Shown here: positions 24,898-36,369 of the stretch, one piece after another
How positions within the stretch are numbered: position 1 is the first letter of the stretch
Layout of the letters: every line of letters begins with the position of its first letter
From: Ashinkailepas kermadecensis
Lineage: Eukaryota; Arthropoda; Thecostraca; Neolepadidae
Direction of reading: 5' to 3'
Length of the DNA: 64,000 nt
NCBI GenBank assembly: GCA_034440615.1
Contig: JAOTOM010004753.1
Location: 37,501-101,500, forward strand
Program-made: the position numbers and the translations under genes
Notes under the pieces: generated by a model
What the model was told of the DNA's origin: nothing
The model's database searches: none
Seen by the model: the letters and a program-made list of their open reading frames with translations, nothing else

Positions 24898-27440
24898 AGG
24901 CCTGTTTACACGCGGCAGAAAACCGACAGAATGCCGGCAGAATCGTGACGTTGGCAGGACTGAGCAGGACCCGGCAGAACCGAGCAGAACCCGGCGTCGG
25001 CGACGTCCGGAGCCTCTGACGTCACAGCACAAATGGGTGACGTCACGCAGTGTATTAGCCAGTAATTTTGATTTAGTAGCTTCATCGACGTCGGCGACGT
25101 CGGCGGCAGGCAACTTGAAATATTTCAAGTTGTCTGCCGCGTTCTGCCGTCAGACGCGAGCGTCGGAAGGTTTCTTCGGTTGTTGCTGTTTGGATTTTAG
25201 GCGTGTAGGCAACTTCCACATTAGCAAAATAAGTACTGATTGCTTTCCGTTGTCCTTTGTAATATATCATAAACTACATAATGGGTACCTACATGACAAT
25301 GAACGCAATGGGGAGATTGAAATGAATTGAGGGCACACCACAGGGTACTAGGTACCTATGCTAGTTATTCAATGTTTTTCCACAACCACATATGTGGTTA
25401 GGTTCATACACATATGTGTATGAAGGAAATCTGGGAAATCTAGGGATGGTGAACCCAGGGTAAATAATGCATTTGAGGGTATTACTGGACATTTATAGCA
25501 CAAAATGTTTAAATGCAGTATTTTTAATGTTTGCTAACCTGATTATGTGAATGAATCAATAATTGAGGTGGCCAAATTAATGTTTGAAATCCTCAAATCC
25601 AGGTTTCAAATCTTACATTATTCTTCATATATATATATATATGAAAAATAATGTAAGATTTAAAACATCATAATGGAACTTCTTTTTTCAATTCCGTTGT
25701 AAAAACTAGCAGCGAATCCAAAGACTTGAAACTTTGATTTTATTAATTTGGATTTGAGGATTTGATACCTTAACTTGGCCACCTCAATTATTAATTCCTC
25801 CCTCCAATCAGACCGAAGCTTAATCATTGAGCCTATGGAGGCGTCCTTCCAGAACGCTTGAGTGCATCCCCACCCCTGCTCAATGCGTTATTTTAGCCGA
25901 TGGTGTCCTTCTCCAGATCAAATGGCCATCAAAAACATCAATTCCCCCCCCCCATTCCACCCAATCAATTTCACGAAGTGACACTCATGCAATGGCGGTC
26001 ACAGGTGACGAGCGGTATTCAGGACATACACTATACAAACCACTACACGCAATAGCGTGGCGTCGGTGACATTGCGAATGTCGGAGCAAGATTGGGAAGT
26101 CCATTCAGTACGCACGATTATAATAAATTGCACACAATGCCGAAGTTAGTAGGTGGAATACCCCCTCCCCCCATAGATTCAGGTCTAAAAGAGACATGCC
26201 GTAAACGGTTTAATAAAGCGCAGAAGTTGCCATGGATTGGTTAGAAGTGTTCACCAGACAAACTAAACATGCTACATAGCGACCTGAAATGAGAATATGA
26301 TGGGTAATAATTATAGAAAGTACCGCAATGTTACTGCCCCCTCCTGGAAAGGACTGACCGGACCCATATGCGCTGCTGGCGGTTCTGCATGACCCTACGA
26401 AGCAGTCGTCGGCGGGCTCCAGTCAGGAGAAGGCGCATCTGCTCGTTGGCGTGCCCCCTCCGAGGTACAAGCAGTTTAACAACGCGATATCCCTCCCTGA
26501 CTCCTGCAGCAGGAGCGGGCCCGGCAGCAGTGGCAGCAGGAGTAGGACCGTGTCGTAGCGGGGGCGGTAGAGGTCGTAACAGGAGCAGCAGCGTTCGCGC
26601 ACTGGACATCCATATGTGCCAAAATTATGGCTTCCATTTCTAAACGGTGCCATTTTATTTCTATATAGCTTATAATGGAGGATAATGTCTACGTACATGG
26701 GTTTCAATATGCGTGCATTGTTATTTGCAAGTTAGCTGAGGGAGGAAGCGTGACCCCCGATTCATGGCCATATTCCCTTCCCCCGCCCCAGTCAGTCTGA
26801 CCGTTCCACATTTATTTTGATCTCCCCAGTGAAAAGTCATCCGAGGGGCCCCGCCACATTGGTTTTTCCGCCTCCTTTGCCCGCTTCTAAACACGCCGCT
26901 GCACCTCGACGGTGACACAGGAATGGTCTCAAAGTTTGGGGAGGGGGAGAGAGAAAGACCCCGCTCGGTTATCGGGCCCTTCTCAATCCTGGTAGGGATG
27001 AGGAACAGTTTTCTACACTCCAGTTATTTTTAAAAGCCTTTTTCAGCTCTTTAGCAGAAATATTTTTCCCCTGCATCCGTATTCTTTTGGTAACCTCACT
27101 ACCGCGTCCTCAAGAACAGGAGCCCTTCTTGTAATGATGTAGTGGCAAATGCCTAGGCATTAATATTCTAGAGGTACTAACCTGGGCGGTACTGCTTGAC
27201 TCAATTAGTAGCGCAATGGATCACTTATGAGACAGTAAACAAATAACTGAGACGCTTCATAGCGCATTGGATAGATGACGTCTCCTGCTAGTATGACGTT
27301 GGCAGAATGAAGCGTGACGTCAGTCTGCCGCCGCCTGCTAGTTTCTGCCGCTCACTGCCAATTTCTGCCGCCGACGTCGCGAACGTCGGGTCTGCCGACG
27401 CACGATTCTGCCGGAATTCCGTCGCGAGTAAACAGACCCT
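24898..27440 (-). mobile_element. PIF/Harbinger-like transposon, decayed
   Basis: The termini are inverted repeats, AGGCCTGTTTACACGCG at the left and the complement of AGGGTCTGTTTACTCGCG at the right, followed inwards by shared GCCGGCAGAATCGTG-like text. The flanks carry TTA (24895-24897 and 27441-27443), the short target typical of Harbinger; the longer reading TTAA would suggest piggyBac. A minus-strand frame at 26609-26331 ends with QNRQQRIWVRSVLSRRGQ, resembling the start of Harbinger nucleases. The rest of the transposase is missing, so it is non-autonomous. It separates the two arms of the surrounding inverted repeat. Confidence 0.55.
25562..25788. mobile_element. Palindromic MITE, TA-flanked, 227 bp
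   Basis: Outer inverted repeats AATAATTGAGGTGGCC (25558-25573, complement ending 25792) extend inward to TTTGAAATCCTCAAATCCA-like text. An inner palindrome around a short TA run (25610-25665, ATCTTACATTATT) forms a second hairpin. TA dinucleotides flank the ATTGAGGTGG ends, as in mariner-type MITEs. It is nested in the Harbinger-like element. Confidence 0.65.
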
Positions 27441-27752
27441 TTAACGCGGAAGTCCGTACAGCCGTGAACCAAACTTTCAGCCATCCTACAAATCTATCAC
27501 CCATCTCTAATTGAATTCTGATGTAGCCCGTCTCTAATTGAATTGTGATGTGATGGATTTCTACATTTCATATGTTAATTTTTTCTTAACTGCTTCAACT
27601 GATCTAATACGGCGAAAAGACATTGAGCAGTATGTGTTTGGCGCAATTCTGTAGCTTACTTTCGTAGATCGTTCATCGGGAAAAATCTAGAATTTGAATC
27701 CCTCATTTCGTGGCTTTCTACCTATTTATATCGGATGGCAATGACTCAGATA

Positions 27753-28800
27753 CAGGGTGGGAATTAAGGCACTTCTTAAGAGATTTTATCTCTGAAAACA
27801 TTTTTGCACTCCGGGTTCATACTGGATAGAATGGGCTTCACATGTACTCCGACACAAAAGTGGGAACAAAGATATCAATAAAAACAAACACATAACGACA
27901 CCCAAAAAAACGCTGGTTATTCCACTTACGATCACCACTCAAACTAATCACTTTTTGTAGCAGTCAGCAGCCGGACCACAGCTTCACACACCCCATCAAT
28001 CTCAACCACCGGAATTGCCGACAACAACGCGCCAACAGCAACTTGCAAGATGATGCGCATGAGCACTTAGAACACTGTTCTCCGGCTCTGGAGCCGCGTC
28101 TCGGAAAACCTGTGTTCCTGCCACCCATATAGTGGGAAGGTTTGACAGTTTTAAGAGACGTCCCCCGGAGTCCCGGAGGCCACCGATCAGAATTGGCTGC
28201 GTTAGCGTTTTCCTGTTCTGAAATATGTCTGTCAACCAATCAATGCAAGGTATTTTATATGGCGTCATAACCATTAGCAACTTTGAACACATGGTTAACG
28301 GTGTCATACTGTAAACACAAGACCTTGATTGATCCTCTGCTTTGATCACATCCAACTGTGGCGTGTGCGGTAGCGGAGTTGCGTTCGTATTACGTGGGAA
28401 ACTGGCTGCGTAGGTAGGTATGCGCTCTGAGCTGAGGGTGAAGTGTGAAGTATTGTTGTTTGTTTTTCATATGGCTAGCCTTGTACTGAGACGAACAGTG
28501 AAAGGAAAGCGTATTTCTCTTGTGAGTTATGAGAAACGAAACAGTGCTGATTATTACGGGTCACTGCCGGGCGGTGCCATCCATTGTTCACTTCTTTGTT
28601 CCTATGTTTTGGCATTTGATTTGACCAAAAATGAGAATGATATTACTTATGCATATTATGTAGGTACTGATTTAGGTTTTTCCGGTCCGTTACTGGTAAA
28701 CAGATTCCATGCATCAAAAAATAATGTCCATGACCATGTACTCCGGAAGAAATCGGAATGCACTCCGACTCCCAACCCGGAAAGTAAGTTTCCCACTCTG
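27753..28800. mobile_element. Non-autonomous hAT element, copy A
   Basis: The ends are CAGGGTGGGAA and the complement of CAGAGTGGGAA. The flanking 8-bp duplication is CTCAGATA / CTCAGATG (7 of 8 match; 27745-27752 and 28801-28808). The 1,048-bp body is shared with copy B at 29081. Excision joins the two halves of the inverted-repeat arm. No transposase is visible. Confidence 0.85.
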
Positions 28801-29447
28801 CTCAGATGGCCTAAAATTGATGTCCGAAGTTTATTTTAGAGCCATTTTCATGAAAAATCGGTGCAGTAGTTCCTGAGATCGTCCATAAGGCACTTTCTAT
28901 TGTGACTACAGCGTTTGAACGCCATTTGGGGGAAATTTAGACATTTTAAGGAAAATATTAATTACGGTTGTAGGTCAAAACCAGTATATAAATTAAAAGA
29001 CATATATTACTGCACCTTTCATCGACATCCACTTCGTAATTACTGAAATCGTCCATTGGGCAAAAAAGTGGGCATCAGACCAGGGTGGGAATTAAGGCAC
29101 TTCTTAGATGTTATCTCTGAAAACATTTTTGCACTCCGGGTTCATACTGGATATGATGGGCTTCACATGTACTCCGACACAAATGTGCGAACAAAGATAT
29201 AAATAAAAACAAGCACAGAACGACACCCAAAAAACGCTGGTTATTCCACTTACGGTCACCGCTCAAACTAACCACTTTTTGTAGCAGTCAGCAGTCGGAC
29301 CACATCCTCCCACACTCCATCAATCTCAACCACCGGAATTGCTGACAACGCGCCAACAGCAACTTGCAAGATGATGCGCATGCGCACTGAGTACACTGTT
29401 CTCCGGCTTTGGAGCCGCGTCTCGGAAAACCTGTGTTCCTGCCAACC

Positions 29448-30197
29448 GAGACCACAATGCACAACATGTCACCGAACACTCGCAATCAAACACATACTCA
29501 TTTACTGCACCAAATACAACCACCAAAGACAACCTATCACCAACTACTGCGCCACACACAACATCCCACTAAACCTCACCACTCTCCTCAACGACGAACA
29601 TCCAGCACTACACAAACATGTCTTCCCTTTCTCTCTATCACACGCATACTAGAACAACTGTGAAAAAGGGGAAAAAAGGGGGAAAAAAGAAAATGAAATA
29701 AAAATAAAAAGATATGTGACAAAAAGGGGGAAAAGGAACAAAATAGCCAAAAACGTAAAACATGACAGTGATTAAAAAGAACAAGAAAAGAAAAACCAAA
29801 ATATACCCCAAAGGCTGAATGTTCTTGCAATGTTACTCAACTAAGGCGATGACCCAACCCCAAACCCCCCACTACACCCCGTACCCCAACTTGGCACCGT
29901 CCGGACTGGCAACGCTTCTCAACCGCATCATCTTCGGACCTCGACCAACTCTACTGTACTTCTGCTCAATCCAGCTATACTCAGCACACTCCAAACTTCA
30001 AGACGCCTACAAATCTACTTCGGCACTGCTCAACAAAACAGCACCCTCTTCCACCCCTCGACTAATCCTCCTACCATGCCCTTCACCCCTTTATACCTCT
30101 TAACGCTAACACAACAACATAACACACGGAAACAGCCGATATCACCACACGGTGGCAGGCTGGCCAAATTCAAAACACACACACACACACACACACA
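29448..30197 (+). mobile_element. 5'-truncated LINE tail
   Basis: This block is absent from copy A at the matching point. It begins in frame with a Cys-His segment (QCTTCHRTLAIKHILIYC), the C-terminal zinc-knuckle-like motif downstream of many non-LTR reverse transcriptases, then a stop at about 29650, an untranslated part and a terminal (AC)n run at 30176-30197. No clear target duplication was found. Confidence 0.65.
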
Positions 30198-30839
30198 CTC
30201 ATATAGTGGGAAAGTTTGACAGTTTTAAGAGACGTTCTCCGGAGTCCCGGAGGCCACCGATCAGAATTGGCTGCGTTAGCGTTTTCTGTTCCGAAATTTG
30301 TCCGTCAACCAATCAATGCAAGGTATTTTTATATGACGTCATACCCATTAGCAACTTTGAACACATGTTATCAGTGTCATACTGCAAACAAGACCTTGAC
30401 TGATCCTTTGATTTGATCACATCCAACTTGAACTGTGGGGTGTGCGGGGTTGCGTTCGTATTACGTGGGAAATTGGCTGCGTGGGTAGGTATGCGCTCTG
30501 AGCTGAGGGTGAAGTGTGAAGTATTTTTGTTTGTTTATTTATATCGCTAGCCATGTACTGAGACCAAAAGTGAAAGGAAAGCGCATTGCTCCTGTGAGTT
30601 GAGAAACGAAACAGTGCTGATTATTACGAGTCACTGCCGGGCGGTGCCATCCATTGTTCACTTCTTTGCTCCTACGTTTTGACATTTGATTTGACCAAAA
30701 ATGAGAATGATATTACTTATGCATATTATGTAGGTACTGATTTAGGTTTTTCCGGTCAGTTACTGGTAAACAGATTCCATGCATAAAAAAATAATGTCCA
30801 TGAAAATGTACTCCGGAAGAAATCGGTATGCACTCCGAC

Positions 30840-31295
30840 CAGGGTTAAAATATTGGTTTTTCATTAGGTGTGAGATGTCGAAACGAGCACAGCAGGATGT
30901 CGAAATTTCCCATGGAATCAGTGTTATTTAAAGTGCTTTTGATGTCTTTCAGACTCAAATTTGAGCCAATGGTGTAGGTACTTATGACTGTACCTTTATC
31001 ATTTGCTTTGATATTCATAATTTATGAGCTATATTCGGGATAGGGACAGTAATAACTGCTATAAACTGCTATTGTATGCATATCACATTATAGGTAATCC
31101 CTTTACCTGAAATAGCATTGCGAAATGTTCGCGTATCACCATTCCTTGTCAAGAGCATGCACATGCTACTTATAAACGAGATACTGTTAGAAAGGAGACA
31201 CAAAAACTTCCTAAGCATGCATCAAAGAGAAGGATGTTGATTGAGTGTTCAGAAAGTGGTATATTCCACCCTATTTCACGAATAATTTATCACTG
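30840..31295. mobile_element. Small hAT element, family C copy 1
   Basis: It starts CAGGGTTAAAATATTGG and ends with the complement of CAGTGATAAATTATTCG. A perfect 8-bp duplication ACTCCGAC (30832-30839 and 31296-31303) flanks it. Two related copies are at 56010 and 62488. Length 456 bp, no coding capacity. Confidence 0.88.
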
Positions 31296-31342
31296 ACTCC
31301 GACTCCCAACCCGGAAAGTAAGTTGCCCACTCTGCATCAGAC

Positions 31343-33490
31343 TCTCCCGTTATTTTTCCTCCAAACTGAAAAGTATGATTTTCAGAGGAAATGAGTAGCC
31401 ACATCATGTTAAGCACATTCAGAAACATTGGGAGACATTCCAAAATTTGGGAGAGAAATGCGCCCTTTCAGTGTGCTCGCGTGCACTCCTCTCGAATTTT
31501 TCAGCCAGAGGCGCTCCTCCGAAGAAATGACACCCCTCCAGAGGTAGTGGTTTCCCCCCCCCCATACAAATTATTTGATCCGCTCCTGCCGGCAATACCA
31601 AAAGCATACGAAACTCCGCCAAAACTCACGATCTTTTCCTCTCAACCCGGAAACAAGGTGTCAACGAGCACAATTTTAACAAGCACAATCATGGACTTAC
31701 CTTGAAAACCTTTGCGATGAACTGTTTAAAATCGTACGCAGCGTTCTAATCGAAGAACTTCAAATGGAAATCCAGATTTCTTGGACTAGATTGAGATGGG
31801 CTTGCGACAGTCAGAGTCCGCGACAGGAGTTTGAGTTGGAATACGCAGCACAAGGCGAGTTTGTCCTCGGCATTTGGATGAGCTATCCAGCTCGATTGTA
31901 GGAGTATCAATGATTCTCAAATCTCCACCGACAATGTTCACTTCGCTGTGACTATTCACAATTCACGATGTCCACGTTATTAAAACCGAAGAGAACATAC
32001 ACTTTCGAAGGAATTGCCCGGTCTTCCCTTCGTGTACCACATAGCGAACCAGGCGCCCGCTGCTTATGAAGTGTCCTGTACCTTACTACAGCTGACAAAA
32101 ATGTCACCGATACGTAGCTGCACGCGATGGTTCGAGATATCACACCCAGGTCCAGGAGTCGTACTCTCACTGGCTATCGCGCTCACCCCCACGTGCCGCG
32201 CACCGAACCGCGCACCGCGACACAAGCACAGCCATTCACCGAACGAATGCAGCAGAAGCCAAGAAGGACGCGGCTTTGCTCGATACTGTCAAGAAGAAAA
32301 GAAATAGTTATGCGCAAAAATGCATGTCGATTTTACTTCAGTTACTCCAAAGGCATTAAATTAATACCTTGCGCGCTATTAAAATGAATTAGTCATGGTT
32401 CTTCTGGATATATTGAAAATGCTTAGATCTTACTTAATTTTCGTTTCAAGGAAAGAAAGTTTTTCACTCACTATCAAATTTTCCTTCAAAACTAACTTGA
32501 ACAAATACGGATGTGCTTCAATATTTGATTTTTTTTTGCATTTTCAACAAATTATGCTGCTATTCTGAGTGGAACCTACTTCTTATTATTTTCTTTGCGA
32601 GACAATTTCTTCAGAACGCTTTTCTCTCACTTCCAGCCAACTATTAATTTGGCTTCCTCTTTGTGGGCCAAATAATGCGCAGCAGACTCTTTTATCAGCG
32701 TACTGGGATGCTTCGTGGTATGCATGCAGCAGCATTTATCGGTGCGCCTTGATCGGCGCACGGTAATGGGCGCCGAAGCGTGGTCGTTGATAGCTGATTT
32801 CCTGGCGAGGTTCGTTTGAGAAATAATGTCATATGAGACATAGTTGAAGCCTAATCATAGTTCAAATTGCAACCAGGAGGTTTGCAGAAAATATAGACAT
32901 CCCAGCACCAGCGAGCCCTACGTACCACTACTAATACCGGTAAAATTCGAATGCTTGTTTTCGTAGGCAAATATCGATAGGCATGTTTACGGCGAAAATT
33001 TGCTCTCGTGCTCAAGCTGAAATGCGCTAGAGACGAATGCGGTGGAGATATTGCAAATAGGTACCTGGCGGAATATAGTTACCAATGTCTACGGATTGAT
33101 TTTAGGAGCATTGCTGAGAACCATGGTTAGTGAGGTGCTGGCATAAGCTTGTGAATGCCAAGGGTTAAGACTAGGGCTATGCATTGGATTAATATCATGG
33201 TTCAGGCAATAAGAAACATTTGCTGTCAAGACATCAACCTTGTGCAGGAAATCATTACGGATTCGTGATTTTGGATCCAGAGATTCTCCTGATCCCAGAG
33301 TGGTCCCATTGTGGTCTGCTGCATCATGAACAGCTTCTGCCAGTACCTAGATGTTTGGTATAATTGGAGACCAAGGTAAATTTGTATTCTTTGAAATTCA
33401 TAGTTTGAATACATGGTATTTTAACTTAAAAATGACGATGCGACCACTCATTTTCTCCGTAAGTGATTACTTCTCGGTTGGCAAATAATC
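31343..33490. other. No gene recognised
   Basis: Mixed old repeat sequence. A TTTTCAGAGGAAATGAGT stretch (about 31380) and a poly-C block (31553-31563) resemble other dispersed repeats in the window. Short frames around 31950-32310 have no recognisable domain. Confidence 0.35.
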
Positions 33491-33499
33491 GGCAAATTT

Positions 33500-34265
33500 T
33501 TCTTAAAAGATGCTCTTGGAATTCGAGGATTTTTTTTGCTGAATACTATGTTTATGAACGTGATTCGGAAGATGCGATCATTCGTTTTCTCCGTAAATGC
33601 TTATGTCTTGGTTAATCTTAGCGATAATATCTATGATGCACCATATATGCCACACCGCTGCTCTTTGTTGCATAATTTATCCCTCCCTCACCTGGCACTT
33701 CTCAGACATGATTGAAGGGACATTCAACACTTCACGCAGTTGATTCAACACTTTTTCACGTTGAAAATGCTTCATTTCTGCCTCTTTGCTGCATAGATGA
33801 CACACCACCACCCTTCAACCACAATGCCGAAAAAACTAAACATACAGCATGGCTCAGAGAGCAGCCACTCATATATTATAATTTAAAAACACAAGCATAA
33901 TATTTATTGTGACGTCATCCTTACACATGGCCTCGAGCAGTGCTCTGCTTAGTTTTTTTCGGCGTTCTGGTGCCGTAGTGTCGGCGTGTCATCTGTGGCA
34001 AAGAGGCGGAAATCAAGCATTTTTTACGTGAAAGTGTTGAATCAACTGCGTGAAGTGTTGAATGTCCCTTTAATCACGTCTGAGAAGTGCCAGGTGAGGG
34101 ATGGATAAATTATGCAACAAATAACAGCAGTGTGGCATATATAGATATTATCGCTAAGATTAACCGAGACGTAAGCATTTACGGAGAAAACGAATGATCG
34201 CATCTTCCGAATCACGTTCCTAAACATAGTATTTGGTTTAAAAAAATCCATCAATTCCAAAAACA
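33500..34265. repeat. Large palindrome (foldback element)
   Basis: Arms of about 340 bp (33500-33855 and 33935-34265) are reverse complements with modest divergence. Both carry CATTCGTTTTCTCCGTAAAT, TGTTTAATGCCACTTCTCAGA-like text and TTCAACACTTCACGCAGTTG. About 80 bp of unpaired sequence, including poly-A/T and a TGACGTCA-like site, lies in the centre. No ORF; the target duplication is not resolved. Confidence 0.75.
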
Positions 34266-34274
34266 ATTAAAAAA

Positions 34275-35960
34275 TACCAATAAATCAATGATTAAAATCT
34301 TCACTACAAATATAGCACATCGCATATAATTATCCATACCTGGTGTGCCATAGACATGATAAAGAAGAAGTTCAACACTTCATGCACTCGATTTAATACT
34401 CTAACATCGAAAACCTTATGTTTCTGCCTTAATTCGACATTTATTTCCGAGAATTCATACTTGCAAACCGACACGTCCACAATAAGATGCTCGTCTCACA
34501 ATCGAAAGGCTGTGTGTTTGAGTCTCACCTGTTGCTACTCTTTGCCCACGACCAATCGGTGTGAGAGATTGGCGATGCTACATGACTCAACGGTCAATGT
34601 GTCGTAAAACCAATAACCAACAACCAACCAATGAAACCAAGGCCAGAAATTCCTTGCAATGCTGTAATCGTTAAGGGCCAGTGCTGTCCAACGCATCCTT
34701 GAAGGTTTAGTATGTATATTTGCTAAGAGGGGAAGTGTGTTTAGTAAGAATATTTACTAAATTTCTGAAAGTTTAGTAGGTATTGTTACTAAAGTTGCCT
34801 ATACAATGTCGCAAACATTTGATGACGTCACGGCCGAAAAATTTGCTTCAGAGGATTCTGGTTTTCTGGTTAGGTTAGGTTAGGTTATGTTATGTTATGT
34901 TATGTTATGTTAGATTAGATTATGCTATGATACATTTTATATATTATGCTACATTATCTTAGTCTAGGTTAGATTAGGTTAGGTTACTTGTGCCTATGAC
35001 ATCAATTATATCGAACGCCATTGACTTAAAAGTAATAATTTGCAGTGGAAATAAATGATCGCATCATCTTCATAACATGAGAAAGCATACTATTACATTT
35101 AAAAATTGGGGGAAAAAATCAAAATTTACCTTGATCTCCAAATTGACCAATGTTTTGCCAGTTAATAGGTACTATACCAAATAATATTCACCCAGAGAAG
35201 TGGGAACTATGAGGTTCTGATAGTGTGAAACTGCATCATATACTAAAAATATTGGTAGATATCAAGGCCTAGGTAAAATGTGATTTTTTGGATTTTTTCC
35301 ATACACTATTTTCACGTAAAAATGACTATGCGACCACTCATTTTCTCCGCAAATGATTACTTTTCAGTTGGCAAACAAATACACAATCATAATCTTCACT
35401 CTAATAAAATAAAAAAATAAAAAATAACCTAACCTAACCTAAACTAAGATAACGTAGCCTAATATAAAATATATTACATCATAATATAATATAATCTAAC
35501 TTAACCTAACCTAACAGGAAAACCAGAATCATCGGAAACAAATTGTTCGGCCATGATGTCATTAAATATATTGCAAGTAAAATAATATGGCATTGCAAGG
35601 AATTTCCGGCCCTTATCAACGGTTGCTGGCGCAGCATGTTGCGAGTATTCATTCTCGGAGATAGTGTGGAATTAAGGCAGAAACATAATGTTTTTGATGT
35701 CAGAGTATTAAATTGAGTGCTTGAAGTGTTGAATATCTTCTTTATCACATCTGTGACACACCAGGTACAGATAATTACATGCGATGTGCTATATTTGCAG
35801 AGTGAAGATTATGATCGTGTATTTGTTTGCCAACTGAAAAGTAATCATTTGTGGAGAAAATGAGTGGTCACATCGTCATTGTTACGTTAAAATACCCTGT
35901 ATTAAAAAAATCCTAAAAATCGCATTTTACCTTGGTCTTGATATTTACCAAATATTTGAC
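34275..35960. repeat. Complex inverted repeat with TTAGG-like tracts
   Basis: 34275-34465 pairs with 35640-35835, and 34795-35000 with 35410-35575. In addition 35265-35400 is the reverse complement of about 35790-35960. GGTTAGGTTAGGTTAGG at about 34868 and its complement at about 35420 and 35505 sit in opposing arms. A SINE copy interrupts the left arm. Confidence 0.7.
34468..34630 (+). mobile_element. tRNA-derived SINE, diverged copy
   Basis: It shares with the copy at 42081 the stretch AAGATGCTCGTCTCACAATC, the body CACGACCAATCGGTGTGAGA and the tail CGTAAAACCAATAACCAAC. The B-box-like GTGTTTGAGTC is mutated. It breaks the left arm of the surrounding inverted repeat. Confidence 0.75.
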
Positions 35961-36094
35961 CAGAATGAACAACCTGTGATTCTGAAGAGTTAGCCATATT
36001 TGCCATGTCAGGAACAGCTTGGGTGAACTATAAATTGAAATATTTGTTACATCTTAATGCAAATTAAAGTATGTATCACAAATATAAAGTCATG

Positions 36095-36365
36095 AAGTGT
36101 TAAGTCTTAATAAGAGCCACAAGGGCCCATCTGGGTTAAGCCTATCTAGAAAAGGTACTAGAAATGTACATACTCTCACCCCAATCAATCCCTTATCTCT
36201 AGTTCCTAGGGAGCTATATATCCCAGCCTAACTAGCACCATTCACTTGCTATTGCATAACACACTCAACAATTACAAACTCCTCCCATCATACCCATTGT
36301 GCTACCATAGCCAATCTCATCAGTATCACATCCTGAAGGAAGGTGCTGAATCCACTGCTAGGTAC
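36095..36365 (-). mobile_element. LINE 3'-end fragment
   Basis: The block around 36100-36150 repeats text at 36385-36430 (AAGAG[AC]C[CA]CAAGGGCCCATC), the 3' end of the neighbouring LINE. It is probably a second, heavily truncated insertion or a tandem duplication of the LINE tail. Confidence 0.55.
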
Positions 36366-36369
36366 ACCC

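Larger units (their letters stand above)
29081..31334. mobile_element. Non-autonomous hAT element, copy B, with nested inserts
   Basis: Same family and orientation as copy A, with a perfect 8-bp target duplication CATCAGAC (29073-29080 and 31335-31342). Relative to copy A it carries two extra blocks: about 29448-30197 (LINE tail) and 30840-31295 (another hAT element). Without these it is close to copy A in length. Confidence 0.88.
27557..31342. repeat. Right arm of the inverted repeat, interrupted twice
   Basis: The arm pieces are 27557-27745 and 28809-29072. They pair with the left arm at 24420-24890 in the correct order once the hAT copies at 27753-28800 and 29081-31334 are removed. Homology fades after the second insertion. 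Confidence 0.7.
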
